Notes: generated by a model from the sequence alone, not told the origin. 64,000 nt of DNA from Flavobacteriales bacterium 34_180_T64 (GCA_002162765.1 MAAR01000004.1:556861-620860); one strand, 5' to 3'; shown: positions 35,732 through 46,090, counted from the first letter of the stretch. A program made the numbers and translations.

Positions 35732-38056
35732 ATGGATAATTTATACTTATTAATGATTATTGCCCTTGCCATTCTTGCAATAGCAGATTTGGTAGTTGGT
35801 GTGAGTAATGATGCCGTAAACTTTTTAAATTCAGCTATCGGTTCTAAAGCAATCTCATTCAGAACAATTATGATTGTTGCAAGTGTAGGAGTTGCTGTTG
35901 GAGCTGTGTTTTCTAGTGGAATGATGGAAGTTGCACGAAAAGGGATTTTTAATCCTGGAGAATTTATGTTTAATGAAATCATGATCATTTTCATGGCGGT
36001 AATGATAACAGATATTCTTTTACTCGATTTTTTTAATACCATAGGGATGCCAACGTCCACTACAGTTTCTATTGTATTCGAATTGTTAGGTGCAGCAGTT
36101 GCTATGGCATTAATAAAGATTGGACATGATGGTGGTGACTTATCAGATGTCATTAATTACATCAACACCTCAAAGGCTTCCCAAATTATATTTGGCATAC
36201 TGCTCTCGGTAGTTGTCGCCTTTTCAATTGGGGCTTTAGTTCAATGGTTTTCAAGGTTATTGTTATCTTATAATTTCGAAAAGAAAGCGCACTGGGTAGG
36301 CGCCTTATTTGGTGGTGTTGCATTGACAGCAATTACTTATTTTATATTTATGAAAGGTCTAAAAGGCACATCATACGCTAAAGAATCCTTTGGCATTTTA
36401 GGCGGAGGAACGATGAAGGACTTCCTAGAATCTCAAGTATTACCAATTGTCCTTGTGAGTTCTGTATTTTGGTCTTTATTGTCATATGCCTTAATCTCAT
36501 TTCTAAAAACTAACATTTATAAACTCATTATTATAGTAGGAACCTTTGCATTAGCATTAGCTTTTGCTGGAAATGATCTTGTCAACTTTATTGGTGTACC
36601 TATAGCTGCATTTAACGCATTTGAGCACTGGGCGGCTTCAGGGATGTCGGCTACAGATTTCCCAATGGACATATTAGCTGAAAAAGTTCCAACCAATAAT
36701 TGGTTGTTATTTGGGGCAGGAATGATAATGGTACTTACCTTATGGTTCTCAACAAAAGCCAAAGGTGTTGTAAAGACATCTCTAGATTTGGCGAGTCAAG
36801 GTGAAACTAAAGAGCGTTTCCAACCAAACTTTTTATCTCGAGGATTTGTAAGGGGAGCTATGGGAGTATCTCAAATCTCATCTTATATTTTACCAAAATC
36901 ATGGCAAGTTAAAATTGAAAAACAATTTGAAACCCCAGTAATTAAATTATCTAGAGATAAAGTTCATGAACTACCTGCTTTTGATTTGGTTAGAGCTGCT
37001 GTGAATTTAATGGTGGCTGCGGTTTTAATATCAATCGCTACGTCTTACAAGTTACCTTTATCCACAACTTACGTTACTTTTATGGTAGCAATGGGAACTT
37101 CTCTTGCCGATAGAGCTTGGGGAGCAGAAAGTGCTGTATATAGAGTTGCAGGAGTATTGAACGTTATTGGGGGCTGGTTCTTTACTGCATTTAGTGCATT
37201 TGCAGCTGCAGCATTAGTGGCATACTTATTAAATTTAAACTTACCCGTCATGTTTCCTATATTATTGGTAGTGGCATTTGCATTATTAATAAGAAATTAT
37301 ATTGCACATAGGAAGAAAACTAAAGAAGTTAAAGCTGAAGACAGCTTAATTAGAGCAGAAAGTAGTTCTGTTCAAGGTGTAATTCATGAAAGTGCTGGCA
37401 ATATTGCTAATGTTGTAAAACGAACTAATAGAATTTACACCAATGCAATTAAAGGTCTTGCAAAACAAGATTTAGCTTTGCTTAAAAAGAATAAAAAACA
37501 AGTCGTTAAATTATCAGATGAAATTGACGACCTACGTGACAACATCTTTTATTTTATTAAAAACTTAGACGAATCAAGTATTAGTGCAAGTGATTTTTAT
37601 ATTAATATACTAGGTTATCTTCAAGACATGTCTCAGTCGTTAGAATATATATCTAAAGTGAGTCATAAACACATTAACAATAATCACAAAAAACTTAAGT
37701 TTAGTCAAATTAAAGAGCTTAAAGTAGTTGATGATAAACTTGAGAAATTATTTGATGACACAAAAGTTGCTTTTGAATCTAGATCGTTTGAACAAATAGG
37801 CGCTATTTTAAATGAAAGAACAGAAGTTTATAATTTGGTGAAAGAAAAAATTCGCAAACAAGTTGAACGTACGCGTACAGAGGAATCGAGCCCAAAAAAC
37901 ACAACGCTTTACTTTAGCATCTTATTAGAAACTAAAGATCTTATTAGTGCAACTATGAACTTATTAGAAGAGTATCATGATTCTCACGATAGATCTATTA
38001 AACCTGCAACTATTAACGTTATTGATGCGGTTGAAGAAAAAGGAGACTCTAAATAA
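35732..38056 (+). CDS. PiT-family inorganic phosphate transporter fused to a PhoU-like domain
   Basis: Inner-membrane phosphate symporter of 774 aa. The two PiT halves carry the signature GxxNDxxN twice: GVSNDAVNFLNSAIGSKA near residue 24 and AFAGNDLVNFIGVPIAAF near 280. The paired loops are GMPTSTTVSIV and KLPLSTTYVTFMVAMGTS. After the last TM (about 500-525) comes a soluble, helical, highly charged C-terminal region (about 540-765) resembling PhoU/DUF47, with HESAGNIANVVKRTNRIYTNAIKGL and a repeat-like second three-helix half. The tail may gate transport or signal phosphate status. It follows the porin and has its own Pho-box-like promoter; a terminator follows. Confidence 0.92.
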   Translation: MDNLYLLMIIALAILAIADLVVGVSNDAVNFLNSAIGSKAISFRTIMIVASVGVAVGAVFSSGMMEVARKGIFNPGEFMFNEIMIIFMAVMITDILLLDFFNTIGMPTSTTVSIVFELLGAAVAMALIKIGHDGGDLSDVINYINTSKASQIIFGILLSVVVAFSIGALVQWFSRLLLSYNFEKKAHWVGALFGGVALTAITYFIFMKGLKGTSYAKESFGILGGGTMKDFLESQVLPIVLVSSVFWSLLSYALISFLKTNIYKLIIIVGTFALALAFAGNDLVNFIGVPIAAFNAFEHWAASGMSATDFPMDILAEKVPTNNWLLFGAGMIMVLTLWFSTKAKGVVKTSLDLASQGETKERFQPNFLSRGFVRGAMGVSQISSYILPKSWQVKIEKQFETPVIKLSRDKVHELPAFDLVRAAVNLMVAAVLISIATSYKLPLSTTYVTFMVAMGTSLADRAWGAESAVYRVAGVLNVIGGWFFTAFSAFAAAALVAYLLNLNLPVMFPILLVVAFALLIRNYIAHRKKTKEVKAEDSLIRAESSSVQGVIHESAGNIANVVKRTNRIYTNAIKGLAKQDLALLKKNKKQVVKLSDEIDDLRDNIFYFIKNLDESSISASDFYINILGYLQDMSQSLEYISKVSHKHINNNHKKLKFSQIKELKVVDDKLEKLFDDTKVAFESRSFEQIGAILNERTEVYNLVKEKIRKQVERTRTEESSPKNTTLYFSILLETKDLISATMNLLEEYHDSHDRSIKPATINVIDAVEEKGDSK

Positions 38057-38077
38057 GATTGATTCACATATTATTTT

Positions 38078-38106
38078 AAAAACCACCCGATTGAGGTGGT
38101 TTTTTT
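38078..38106 (+). terminator. Terminator of the PiT transporter gene
   Basis: Arms AAAACCACC / GGTGGTTTT with a seven-base loop and a following T run, starting about 20 bp after the stop. Confidence 0.85.
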
Positions 38107-38112
38107 GTTTTG

Positions 38113-38120
38113 TATATTTG
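38113..38120 (+). promoter_or_regulatory. -7 element upstream of the DUF6503-like gene
   Basis: TATATTTG, exact match to TAnnTTTG, between the upstream terminator and the ATG at 38139. Leader would be about 14 nt. Confidence 0.5.
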
Positions 38121-38138
38121 ATCTTTAAATAGAATTTT

Positions 38139-38849
38139 ATGAAAATAATTTATGCTCTCATTGGTTTGTGCTTAATTAGTACAAGTAGTTTTAGTCAAAT
38201 ACAATCTGCTCAAGAACTTTTAAATAAAGCCATTAAATACCACGATCCAGATTCCAATTGGGATACATTTAATGATTCGCTATTTGTCACGATGAAATCG
38301 CCTAAAAGATCTACTCGAGAGAGTCAAATACATATTAATCTTCCTACCGAACAGTTCTATATAAAAGCAACTCGAGATAGTATAACCACTGAATACAAAT
38401 TAGATAAAGATCAATGTGAAATTTTCTTAAACGGGAGCGCTAATCTTGATGAAGACACGCTTAAATCTCATAATTTAAGCTGTGAACGGGCTAACATGTA
38501 TAAAAATTATTACAGCTATTTATATGGTTTACCCATGAAATTAAAAGATGAAGGAACTAAAATTCATGACGTGGTTGAACGTAAATCTTTTAAGGGAAAA
38601 GACTATTTAGTTTTAAAAGTAACTTATGACGAAGCTGTAGGAAATGACATTTGGTATTTTTACTTCAATCCTGAAACTTATGCAATGGAGGTTTATCAGT
38701 TTTTTCATGATGAAAGTAAAAATGATGGTGAATATATTTTGCTTTCTAATGAAGTTCCTATCTCTGGTATTAAAATGCCTAAAAATAGAGCTTGGTATTA
38801 TAATAAAGATGATGGCTATTTAGGAACTGATAGCCTCACGAATAAATAG
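38139..38849 (+). CDS. Secreted DUF6503-like protein
   Basis: A 236-aa exported protein with a signal peptide ending SSFSQ (about residue 20). The mature part begins SAQELLNKAIKYHDPDSNWDTF and continues with a mix of beta strands (LFVTMKSP, QIHINLPTEQFYIKA, DYLVLKVTYDEAVGNDIWYFYFNPETYAMEVYQF). This resembles the lipoprotein-carrier-like (LolA-type fold) families common in Flavobacteriia, often labelled DUF6503. Two cysteines (CEIFLNG and LSCERAN) could pair in the periplasm. It has its own promoter. Biochemical role unknown. Confidence 0.7.
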   Translation: MKIIYALIGLCLISTSSFSQIQSAQELLNKAIKYHDPDSNWDTFNDSLFVTMKSPKRSTRESQIHINLPTEQFYIKATRDSITTEYKLDKDQCEIFLNGSANLDEDTLKSHNLSCERANMYKNYYSYLYGLPMKLKDEGTKIHDVVERKSFKGKDYLVLKVTYDEAVGNDIWYFYFNPETYAMEVYQFFHDESKNDGEYILLSNEVPISGIKMPKNRAWYYNKDDGYLGTDSLTNK

Positions 38850-38948
38850 CTCATTAATTCGTAAAATTATAAGAGATTTATTTACAATAACTCCTTATCT
38901 TTCGTAAATTTTTACAACTATTTAATAACACACTAAACAAAACTAACC

Positions 38949-41657
38949 ATGAAAAACTCCCTATTCTTGGTTATTAAAAACAAGCTTTGCCTTGCCTTTT
39001 TAGTAGCTCTCTTGTGCCAATTTACAGCACAATCTCAAAAACCAATGCCAACAAGATCGTTTGAAATTAGCCTCGAAGCAGACGAAACTATTAGCACAGA
39101 AATTAAAAACAACATGCGAGTCAATAGCGAAACCGAACAACCTGTAGCGCTATATGGTCTTAATTTTGACGTTCCTGCAGGTTCACCAGAATCAATGGCG
39201 ATGTATTATCTTGAACGTCAATCAAAACAATTAGGAATCCCAGAAGATGATTTACAAAATCTTCAACATCATGCAACACGAACTACCGATGCTGGATCAG
39301 TTGTTAGATATCGACAATACTCAGGGAATTATCCTGTGAATAAAAATGAAGTTACTATTAGTATTTCTCCTCAAAACAAAGTTGTATTTGTAATGAACAG
39401 TTATATGTCAAATACAAATATGACAAACGTACAACCGACCTTATCCGTGAATGAAGCCTATCAACTTGCTTATAATTATTTAAATGTAAGCAGCCCTGTT
39501 ATGTACAACGCTAACAGATTGATGGTTTATAAAAACACAAGAATAACACGCTTGGCTCATGAGGTTACTATATTAACGAACTCTCCAGCTGGTGAATGGC
39601 ACGTATTTGTGGATGCTCAATCACAAGAGATTTTTAAGGTCGTTAACATGGCTCAATATTATAATGATGAAGATGAAGAGAATACATCTACAGAGAATAG
39701 TGCTTTAGTGCCTGTTGATGGAACAGGATTTGTTTTTAATCCAGATCCTTTATCCTCTAATACTGTTGGTTATGGTGGAGGATATGTTGATGGTGGTGAT
39801 GCCGCAACAACCCAACTTAACAATGCAAGAGTTAGTGTTACTTTAAGAGATATCGATTTAACTGGAGGTGTTTATAAATTAGAAGGCCCTCGTGCAGAGA
39901 TTGTAGATTTTGACACACCAAATACAGGTCTATTCACACAAGCGTCTCCCGACTTTAGTTTTACGCGACAAGATCAAGGATTTGAAGCTGTAAATTGTTA
40001 TTTCCATATTGATTTTATGATGGGATATATAAATGACGATTTAGGCTGTAATGTGCTTCCTTATCAATATGCTGGTGGCGTTCGATATGATCCTCATGGA
40101 TTTGATGGCGCCGATAATTCATTCTATTCTCCAGGTACAGGACAATTAAGTTTTGGAGAAGGATGTGTTGATGATGCTGAAGATTCGGATGTTGTGCATC
40201 ACGAACTCGGTCATGGTTTGCATGATTGGGTAACTGCTGGTGGTGGAAGTGGTGCTGAAGGACTTGGTGAAGGATCTGGTGATTATGTTGCACAGTCTTA
40301 TAACCGAAGTCTTGGGAATTGGACACCTGCAGATCCAGCTTACAATTGGGTCTATAATTGGGATGGACATAACGAATGTTGGCCTGGTAGAGTCACGAAT
40401 TATGGCGCTGTGTATCCAGGAGGATTAACAGGCTCTATTCATGCAGATGGTCAAATTTGGGCAAGTTGTTTGATGGGAATTTGGGATCAAATTGGTCAGC
40501 AAGAAATGGATAAAATATTTTGGGAAGGTCTTGGAATGACTGCAGGAACTACAGGTCAAAACGATGCCGCAAACGCGGTATACCAAGCCGCTTTGAATTT
40601 AGGGTATACAACACCTCAAGTCACAGCAATTCATGCATCTTTAACTGCTTGCGGTTATACATTGCCGCCATTAGATGGTCCACCAATTATAGCATTTAGC
40701 GCTGATACTACAACATTATGTTTAGACAATGGTAACACGGTTAACTTTACAGATGATTCTGCGCCAGCAGGCACATCTTGGTCTTGGACTTTTGAAGGCG
40801 GAACTCCTGGAACATCTATAGATCAAAACCCAGTAGTAACTTATGCTGCTCCTGGAACTTATGATGTTACCTTATCTGCCACCAATACTAATGGGACAGA
40901 TTCTCAAACCATAACGGATTTCATAACTGTAGTGCAAGGCGATGATTGTCCTGCATGTACAACAGTAGCAAATACGACAGTCATTCCAATATCCGATGGA
41001 ACTGGAGGACAATCCTATACTTCTACCATAAACATTCCACAGAATGGCACCGTTACTGATGTTAATGTCACCATAAATATTACGCATACTTGGGATGATG
41101 ATTTAGATATCACGCTTACAAGTCCAACTGGCACAGTCGTTGAATTAACTTCGGATAATGGAGGCCAAGGCGATAATTATGTAAATACTGTATTTGATCA
41201 AGATGCGGCTACCGCAATTACAGATGGAACGGCTCCTTTTACTGGGACATTTATGCCTGAAGGTGATTTGTCTACATTGAATGATGAAGATGCTACAGGT
41301 GATTGGGTTTTAACAATTGTTGATGACGCAACTCAGGATGGTGGGCAATTAAATTCTTGGTCATTAGATGTTTGTGTTGCCCCTCCTCTGTCTTTATCAG
41401 ATAATGAATTTGACGTATTTAATATGTATCCGAATCCGAATAATGGAACATTTACGATTCAACTTAACTCAAATTCTAATAGCGAAATAAAAGTTGATGT
41501 CTATGATATTAGAGGGCGTTCAGTTTACGATAAGCAATTTGATAACGCATCTAATTTCTCTCAAGTTATTAGATTAAATGCGATACAATCAGGATTGTAT
41601 TTAGTAAAAGTAAGTGACGGAGAAAGAGAAACCATACGGAAGATTGTAGTCGAATAA
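38949..41657 (+). CDS. Secreted M36-like metallopeptidase with PKD, P-domain and T9SS sorting domain
   Basis: Extracellular zinc peptidase of 902 aa: signal peptide to about residue 30 (TAQSQ), FTP/PepSY-type propeptide to about 235, catalytic domain with HHELGHGLHDW (His418, Glu419, His422; Glu441 probable third ligand), then a PKD domain at about 577-664 (WSWTFEGGTPGTSIDQNPVVTY), a proprotein-convertase P-domain at about 672-800 (ITHTWDDDLDITLTSPTGT), and a T9SS type A sorting domain from about 815 (FNMYPNPNNGTF). Likely released or attached at the cell surface for protein degradation. Domain order differs from the other M36 peptidase here, which has a PA insert and no PKD or P-domain. Confidence 0.92.
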   Translation: MKNSLFLVIKNKLCLAFLVALLCQFTAQSQKPMPTRSFEISLEADETISTEIKNNMRVNSETEQPVALYGLNFDVPAGSPESMAMYYLERQSKQLGIPEDDLQNLQHHATRTTDAGSVVRYRQYSGNYPVNKNEVTISISPQNKVVFVMNSYMSNTNMTNVQPTLSVNEAYQLAYNYLNVSSPVMYNANRLMVYKNTRITRLAHEVTILTNSPAGEWHVFVDAQSQEIFKVVNMAQYYNDEDEENTSTENSALVPVDGTGFVFNPDPLSSNTVGYGGGYVDGGDAATTQLNNARVSVTLRDIDLTGGVYKLEGPRAEIVDFDTPNTGLFTQASPDFSFTRQDQGFEAVNCYFHIDFMMGYINDDLGCNVLPYQYAGGVRYDPHGFDGADNSFYSPGTGQLSFGEGCVDDAEDSDVVHHELGHGLHDWVTAGGGSGAEGLGEGSGDYVAQSYNRSLGNWTPADPAYNWVYNWDGHNECWPGRVTNYGAVYPGGLTGSIHADGQIWASCLMGIWDQIGQQEMDKIFWEGLGMTAGTTGQNDAANAVYQAALNLGYTTPQVTAIHASLTACGYTLPPLDGPPIIAFSADTTTLCLDNGNTVNFTDDSAPAGTSWSWTFEGGTPGTSIDQNPVVTYAAPGTYDVTLSATNTNGTDSQTITDFITVVQGDDCPACTTVANTTVIPISDGTGGQSYTSTINIPQNGTVTDVNVTINITHTWDDDLDITLTSPTGTVVELTSDNGGQGDNYVNTVFDQDAATAITDGTAPFTGTFMPEGDLSTLNDEDATGDWVLTIVDDATQDGGQLNSWSLDVCVAPPLSLSDNEFDVFNMYPNPNNGTFTIQLNSNSNSEIKVDVYDIRGRSVYDKQFDNASNFSQVIRLNAIQSGLYLVKVSDGERETIRKIVVE

Positions 41658-41666
41658 TCTTCTTCT

Positions 41667-41714
41667 CATTGCATAAAAAAAGCACCTCTTTCGAGGTGCT
41701 TTTTTTATGCAATG
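41667..41714. terminator. Bidirectional terminator between metallopeptidase and nrdA
   Basis: Perfect 22-bp inverted repeat with core AGCACCTC / GAGGTGCT, A7 and T7 tracts inside the arms and a TTTC loop. It lies between convergent stops at 41657 and 41726. Confidence 0.92.
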
Positions 41715-41725
41715 ATTAATTTTAA

Positions 41726-44212
41726 TTAGGACCCACACATTAAGCAGTCATCGCCCTCAGCTTCTTTTGCCTGTGCAATTAAGGCCTTCATTTCGTCTGC
41801 TGACATTGGTTCAGCTTCGGTAGTTTCTTGGGCAAATTTGGCCGCCGTTTTTGCGGCTTGTTCTTTTTGTTCTGCTATTACTGTTTTGGCAACTTCAACG
41901 GTTTCCGCAACTTCAACAGTTTCCGCTACTGGCTCTTCCTTTTTAGTCGTATCTAAAGTAAACTTAATCGCATCAACTGCACTCTTGGTTCTTAAGTAAT
42001 ACATTCCTGTTTTTAAACCACTTTTCCATGCGTAGAAATGCATTGAGGTTAGTTTAGCCATGGTCGCACCTTCCAAAAATAAGTTTAAAGATTGTGATTG
42101 ATCAATAAAATAACCACGTTGACGAGACATATCAATAATGTCTTTCATACTCAATTCCCAAACTGTTTTATAAAGTTCTTTTATATCTTGAGGAATAATA
42201 TCAATGTCTTGAACAGATCCATTAGCTCTCATGATATCTTGCTTTAAACTGTCATTCCATAGACCTAACTCAACTAAGTCTTCCAATAAATGTTTGTTCA
42301 CAACAATAAACTCACCAGACAACACACGACGTGTATAAATATTAGAGGTATAAGGCTCAAAACATTCGTTATTTCCTAGAATTTGAGAGGTACTTGCTGT
42401 TGGCATTGGAGCAACAAGTAACGAGTTACGTACACCATTCTTCAGTACATCTTCACGAAGTTTTACCCAATTCCAACGTCCACTTAATTCTTCATCTTTA
42501 ATTCCCCATAGATTATGTTGAAATTCACCATTACTTATTGGAGATCCGTTATACGTTTCATATGGTCCATCTGTCTTAGCTTCTTCCATACTAGCTGTTA
42601 AAGCTGCGAAATAAAGTGTTTCAAAAATCTCTTGATTTAACGCTTTAGCTTCATCACTCGTAAATGGCATCCGTAATTTAATAAAAGTATCTGCCAATCC
42701 TTGAACACCTAAACCTATTGGTCTGTGACGGAAATTAGAATTTTCTGCTTCCTTAACAGGATAATAATTTCTATCAATTACTTTATTCAAGTTTTTAGTA
42801 ACGCGTTTCGTAATTTTAAAAAGTTCTTTATGATCAAACTCACCATTTTTAATAAACATTGGTAAGGCAATCGAAGCTAAATTACAAACTGCGACTTCAT
42901 CAGGAGATGTGTACTCCATAATTTCAGTACATAAATTTGAAGAACGAATTGTTCCTAAATTTTTCTGATTCGATTTACGGTTTGCCGCATCTTTATAAAG
43001 CATATAAGGCGTCCCCGTTTCAATTTGAGATTCTAATATTTTTTCCCAAAGTTCACGCGCTTTTATAGTTTTTCTCCCTTTTCCTTCAGCTTCATATTTT
43101 AAATATAGTGCTTCAAATTCTTCGCTATGTGTTTCTGGTAATCCAGGGCATTCATTAGGACACATCAACGTCCATTGTCCATCTTCCTGTACACGTTTCA
43201 TGAATAAATCTGAAATCCACATCGCATAAAACAAATCACGAGCACGCATTTCTTCTTTACCATGATTTTTCTTAAGGTCAAGGAAGTCAAAAATATCTGC
43301 ATGCCATGTTTCAATATATATAGCAAAACTTCCTTTACGCTTTCCTCCTCCTTGATCTACATATCTGGCTGTATCATTAAAGACTTGAAGCATAGGAACA
43401 ATTCCGTTTGACGTCCCATTTGTTCCGGCAATATAACTTCCTGTAGCACGAACGTTATGTATTGCTAAACCAATACCTCCTGCTGACTGTGAAATTTTGG
43501 CAGTTTGCTTCAGTGTATCATAAATACCGTCAATGCTATCATCTTTCATCGTCAATAAGAAACAAGATGACATTTGAGGTTTTGGTGTCCCAGAATTAAA
43601 TAGTGTTGGTGTAGCGTGTGTAAAATATTTTTTAGACATCAGCTCATAAGTTTCAATGGCTGCATCTAAATCATTTAAATGAATTCCAATAGAAACACGC
43701 ATGAGCATATGTTGAGGACGTTCTGCAATTTCTCCGTTAAGTTTTAATAAATAGGAACGCTCTAAAGTTTTAAATCCAAAATAATCATATCCGAAATCAC
43801 GGTTATAGATAATTGTAGAGTCTAATTTTTCTTTATTATCTAGAATGACTTGATAAACTTCATCAGATAATAATGGTGCTTTTTTATCATTTCTAGGATT
43901 GACATAAGTATAGAGGTCGTGCATTACCTCGCTAAATGTCTTTTTTGTGTTTTTATGTAAATTTGAAACAGAAATTCTTGCTGCTAATCGAGCATAATCA
44001 GGATGAGCAGTAGTTAAAGTAGCTGCAACTTCTGCGGCTAGATTATCTAGTTCGCTGGTAGTTACACCATCGTATAATCCTTCAATCACACGCATTGCCA
44101 CTTTTACTGGATCCACGAGCTCGTTTAATCCATAGCATAATTTTCTCACTCTAGAAGTGATTTTATCGAACATCATCGGTTCTTTTCTTCCGTCTCTTTT
44201 TAGTACATACAT
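41726..44212 (-). CDS. nrdA: Ribonucleoside-diphosphate reductase, alpha (large) subunit, class I
   Basis: Catalytic subunit that reduces ribonucleoside diphosphates to deoxy forms. The 828-aa protein starts with an ATP-cone ([20 protein letters not shown]), then the class I core with Cys217 in QMSSCFLL, the [10 protein letters not shown] active-site loop, the [13 protein letters not shown] motif, and the C-terminal redox pair CLMCGS. The sequence is strikingly like the eukaryotic RRM1 type. Before the C-terminal pair is a tandem [18 protein letters not shown] linker rich in Ala/Glu/Val/Thr. It is downstream of nrdB with 184 bp between them; no terminator is visible there, so they are probably co-transcribed. 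Confidence 0.97.
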   Translation of the reverse strand: MYVLKRDGRKEPMMFDKITSRVRKLCYGLNELVDPVKVAMRVIEGLYDGVTTSELDNLAAEVAATLTTAHPDYARLAARISVSNLHKNTKKTFSEVMHDLYTYVNPRNDKKAPLLSDEVYQVILDNKEKLDSTIIYNRDFGYDYFGFKTLERSYLLKLNGEIAERPQHMLMRVSIGIHLNDLDAAIETYELMSKKYFTHATPTLFNSGTPKPQMSSCFLLTMKDDSIDGIYDTLKQTAKISQSAGGIGLAIHNVRATGSYIAGTNGTSNGIVPMLQVFNDTARYVDQGGGKRKGSFAIYIETWHADIFDFLDLKKNHGKEEMRARDLFYAMWISDLFMKRVQEDGQWTLMCPNECPGLPETHSEEFEALYLKYEAEGKGRKTIKARELWEKILESQIETGTPYMLYKDAANRKSNQKNLGTIRSSNLCTEIMEYTSPDEVAVCNLASIALPMFIKNGEFDHKELFKITKRVTKNLNKVIDRNYYPVKEAENSNFRHRPIGLGVQGLADTFIKLRMPFTSDEAKALNQEIFETLYFAALTASMEEAKTDGPYETYNGSPISNGEFQHNLWGIKDEELSGRWNWVKLREDVLKNGVRNSLLVAPMPTASTSQILGNNECFEPYTSNIYTRRVLSGEFIVVNKHLLEDLVELGLWNDSLKQDIMRANGSVQDIDIIPQDIKELYKTVWELSMKDIIDMSRQRGYFIDQSQSLNLFLEGATMAKLTSMHFYAWKSGLKTGMYYLRTKSAVDAIKFTLDTTKKEEPVAETVEVAETVEVAKTVIAEQKEQAAKTAAKFAQETTEAEPMSADEMKALIAQAKEAEGDDCLMCGS

Positions 44213-44289
44213 ATTGCTACACGTTTTTTGTTTCCTGATACACCTTCAGAAAATTTAGTTAATTAGTTAGTTAAAATTTTAAGTTAGGA

Positions 44290-44303
44290 CTCAAAATTTT
44301 GAG
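44290..44303. repeat. Perfect 14-bp palindrome in the nrdB-nrdA gap
   Basis: CTCAAAATTTTGAG, a complete dyad in the 184-bp gap between the two reductase genes. A second, imperfect dyad TTCCGA/TCGGAA lies at 44336-44351. Neither looks like a known NrdR box, and their function is unknown. Confidence 0.4.
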
Positions 44304-44396
44304 GGTCAATTTGATTTTAAAGGTGAGCTAGCTACTTCCGATATTTCGGAATTCATTAAACACTTCATTTAAAATCAATTAGATTAATTCTTGTAA

Positions 44397-45377
44397 TTAA
44401 AAATCAGCATCAAAGCTGAACTTGTCTTTATCTTCTTCTTTGTTCATCACACCAGCTTTTTGGTATTCTGAAACACGTTTTTCGAAGAAATTTGTTTTCC
44501 CTTGTAATGAGATCATATCCATGAAATCAAAAGGATTTGATGCGTTGTATACTTTATCGCAACCAAACTCTGATAAGAGTCTATCTGTAACAAACTCCAA
44601 ATATTGTGTCATTAATTTCGCATTCATTCCAATTAAACTAACAGGAAGAGACTCGGTTATAAACGAACGTTCAATATCCAATGCATTTGTCAAAATAGCC
44701 GTAATACGCTCTTTGGGAACTTTATTTACAATATGATTTTGGTGTAAATGCACTGCAAAATCACAGTGTAATCCTTCATCTCTAGAAATCAATTCGTTTG
44801 AGAAGGTTAACCCAGGTAATAAACCACGTTTTTTTAACCAAAATATAGAACAGAAGCTTCCTGAAAAGAAGATGCCTTCAACAGCAGCGAACGCAATCAA
44901 TCGTTCAGCAAAACTTGGTGAATCAATCCATTTAAGAGCCCAATCAGCTTTTTCCTTAATGGCAGGAAAAACATCAATTGCTTTAAACAAATCGTCTTTT
45001 TCCTTATCGTTTTTAACGTAGGTATCGATTAATAAAGAATAGACTTCAGAATGAATATTCTCCATCATGATTTGGAATCCATAAAAGAACTTTGCTTCGG
45101 TATATTGAACCTCAGAAACAAAATTTTCAGCCAAATTCTCATTTACAATTCCATCACTAGCTGCGAAAAAAGCTAAAATATGTTTTATAAAATAGCGTTC
45201 GTCATCGTTTAATTTAGTATTCCAATCTGTTATATCTTGATGTAGGTCTATTTCTTCAGCAGTCCAAATACTTGCCTCTTGCTTTTTATACCAATCCCAA
45301 ATATCATGATGTTGAATTGGGAAAATAACAAATCTATCTTTGTTTTCTTGTAAAATTGGTTCTATAGCCTGAGACAT
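44397..45377 (-). CDS. nrdB: Ribonucleoside-diphosphate reductase, beta (small) subunit, class I
   Basis: Radical-generating subunit of 326 aa with a di-iron site. The ligands are visible by homology: Asp75 (FFAASDG), Glu106 and His109 (MENIHSEVY), Glu167 (AAVEGIFF), Glu201 and His204 ([11 protein letters not shown]). Tyr113, four residues after His109, is the expected radical tyrosine, so this is a tyrosyl-radical type. The C-terminal FSFDADF, which docks on NrdA, and the whole sequence resemble eukaryotic R2. First gene of the nrdB-nrdA unit; a possible -7 element lies about 160 bp upstream. Confidence 0.97.
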   Translation of the reverse strand: MSQAIEPILQENKDRFVIFPIQHHDIWDWYKKQEASIWTAEEIDLHQDITDWNTKLNDDERYFIKHILAFFAASDGIVNENLAENFVSEVQYTEAKFFYGFQIMMENIHSEVYSLLIDTYVKNDKEKDDLFKAIDVFPAIKEKADWALKWIDSPSFAERLIAFAAVEGIFFSGSFCSIFWLKKRGLLPGLTFSNELISRDEGLHCDFAVHLHQNHIVNKVPKERITAILTNALDIERSFITESLPVSLIGMNAKLMTQYLEFVTDRLLSEFGCDKVYNASNPFDFMDMISLQGKTNFFEKRVSEYQKAGVMNKEEDKDKFSFDADF

Positions 45378-45535
45378 TATTGGTTGTTTTATTATATAAA
45401 ATTAGACGAATATTTTAGTGCAATTTGGAACTAACAAATATTGATAATTGAGATTGAAAAAGAAAGCTAATTTTATAAACATTGTTAACAAGTTTTTAAC
45501 AAAAGAGAAAAAAAAACTACAGGCAAGCCGAAATA

Positions 45536-45543
45536 CAAAATTA
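45536..45543 (-). promoter_or_regulatory. Possible -7 element of the nrdB-nrdA unit
   Basis: On the minus strand TAATTTTG, a match to TAnnTTTG. It would give a leader of roughly 150 nt before nrdB. No closer good match was seen. Confidence 0.3.
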
Positions 45544-45680
45544 ATTGTAATCACCTAACTATCAGGTGTTTGTTTAAAATATTTATAAAATTTATATGTA
45601 AGAAATGTCTTATGCAAATAATGCTAAATCCCGATGTACACTATGTAAACTCATTAAGAAAACTAAAAAATATACAAATA

Positions 45681-45708
45681 AAAAGAGAGCATAAACAGCT
45701 CTCTTTTT
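45681..45708. terminator. Terminator-like hairpin without an assigned gene (first)
   Basis: Arms AAAAGAGAGC / GCTCTCTTTT, loop ATAAACA, followed by T on the plus strand and A-rich on the other side. No coding gene ends nearby. Confidence 0.6.
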
Positions 45709-45781
45709 CCCTAATAATTAACTCAACTAACTAAAACTAATAAAAAAAGAATATAGTTAACTTTTTGTTTTGTGGCGAAAT

Positions 45782-45814
45782 AAAAAAAGCCAGGAAAACC
45801 TGACTTTTTTTGTT
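45782..45814. terminator. Terminator-like hairpin without an assigned gene (second)
   Basis: AAAAAAAGCCAGG / CCTGACTTTTTTT around AAAA, one C-A mismatch in the stem, flanked by A7 and T7. About 75 bp downstream of the first hairpin. Confidence 0.6.
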
Positions 45815-46077
45815 GACTAATAGCATTTAATCAAAAGTGAATCCCCACGATCACTCTATACTTTTAACTATCATTAGATAGGTTATTTCTAAAACAGGAT
45901 ACAAAAGTGATAAATTAGTTTAAACTAAAACAATTCATTTGTATGGTTGGTACGAAAAATTGTATAATCGGTAGTGTTTCGTTTTCAAAAATCAGAAAGT
46001 AATTATTGCGAATAAGCTCATTACACAAAAAAATAAGCTATCCATACATAAAAACGATTATCAAATAAATATATCGC

Positions 46078-46085
46078 TATCTTTG
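46078..46085 (+). promoter_or_regulatory. -7 element immediately before the LytTR regulator start
   Basis: TATCTTTG, exact TAnnTTTG. Only five bases separate it from the ATG at 46091, so the transcript would be leaderless or nearly so. Confidence 0.6.
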
Positions 46086-46090
46086 AAATT

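Larger units (their letters stand above)
45378..46090. other. Gene-free 713-bp region between nrdB and the LytTR regulator
   Basis: Very AT-rich. No convincing open frame on either strand. It holds a possible minus-strand -7 element (45536-45543), a small hairpin CACCT/AGGTG near 45552-45568, two terminator-like hairpins (45681-45708 and 45782-45814) and the promoter of the response regulator (46078-46085). The two terminators belong to no visible gene, so a small RNA is possible. Confidence 0.5.
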
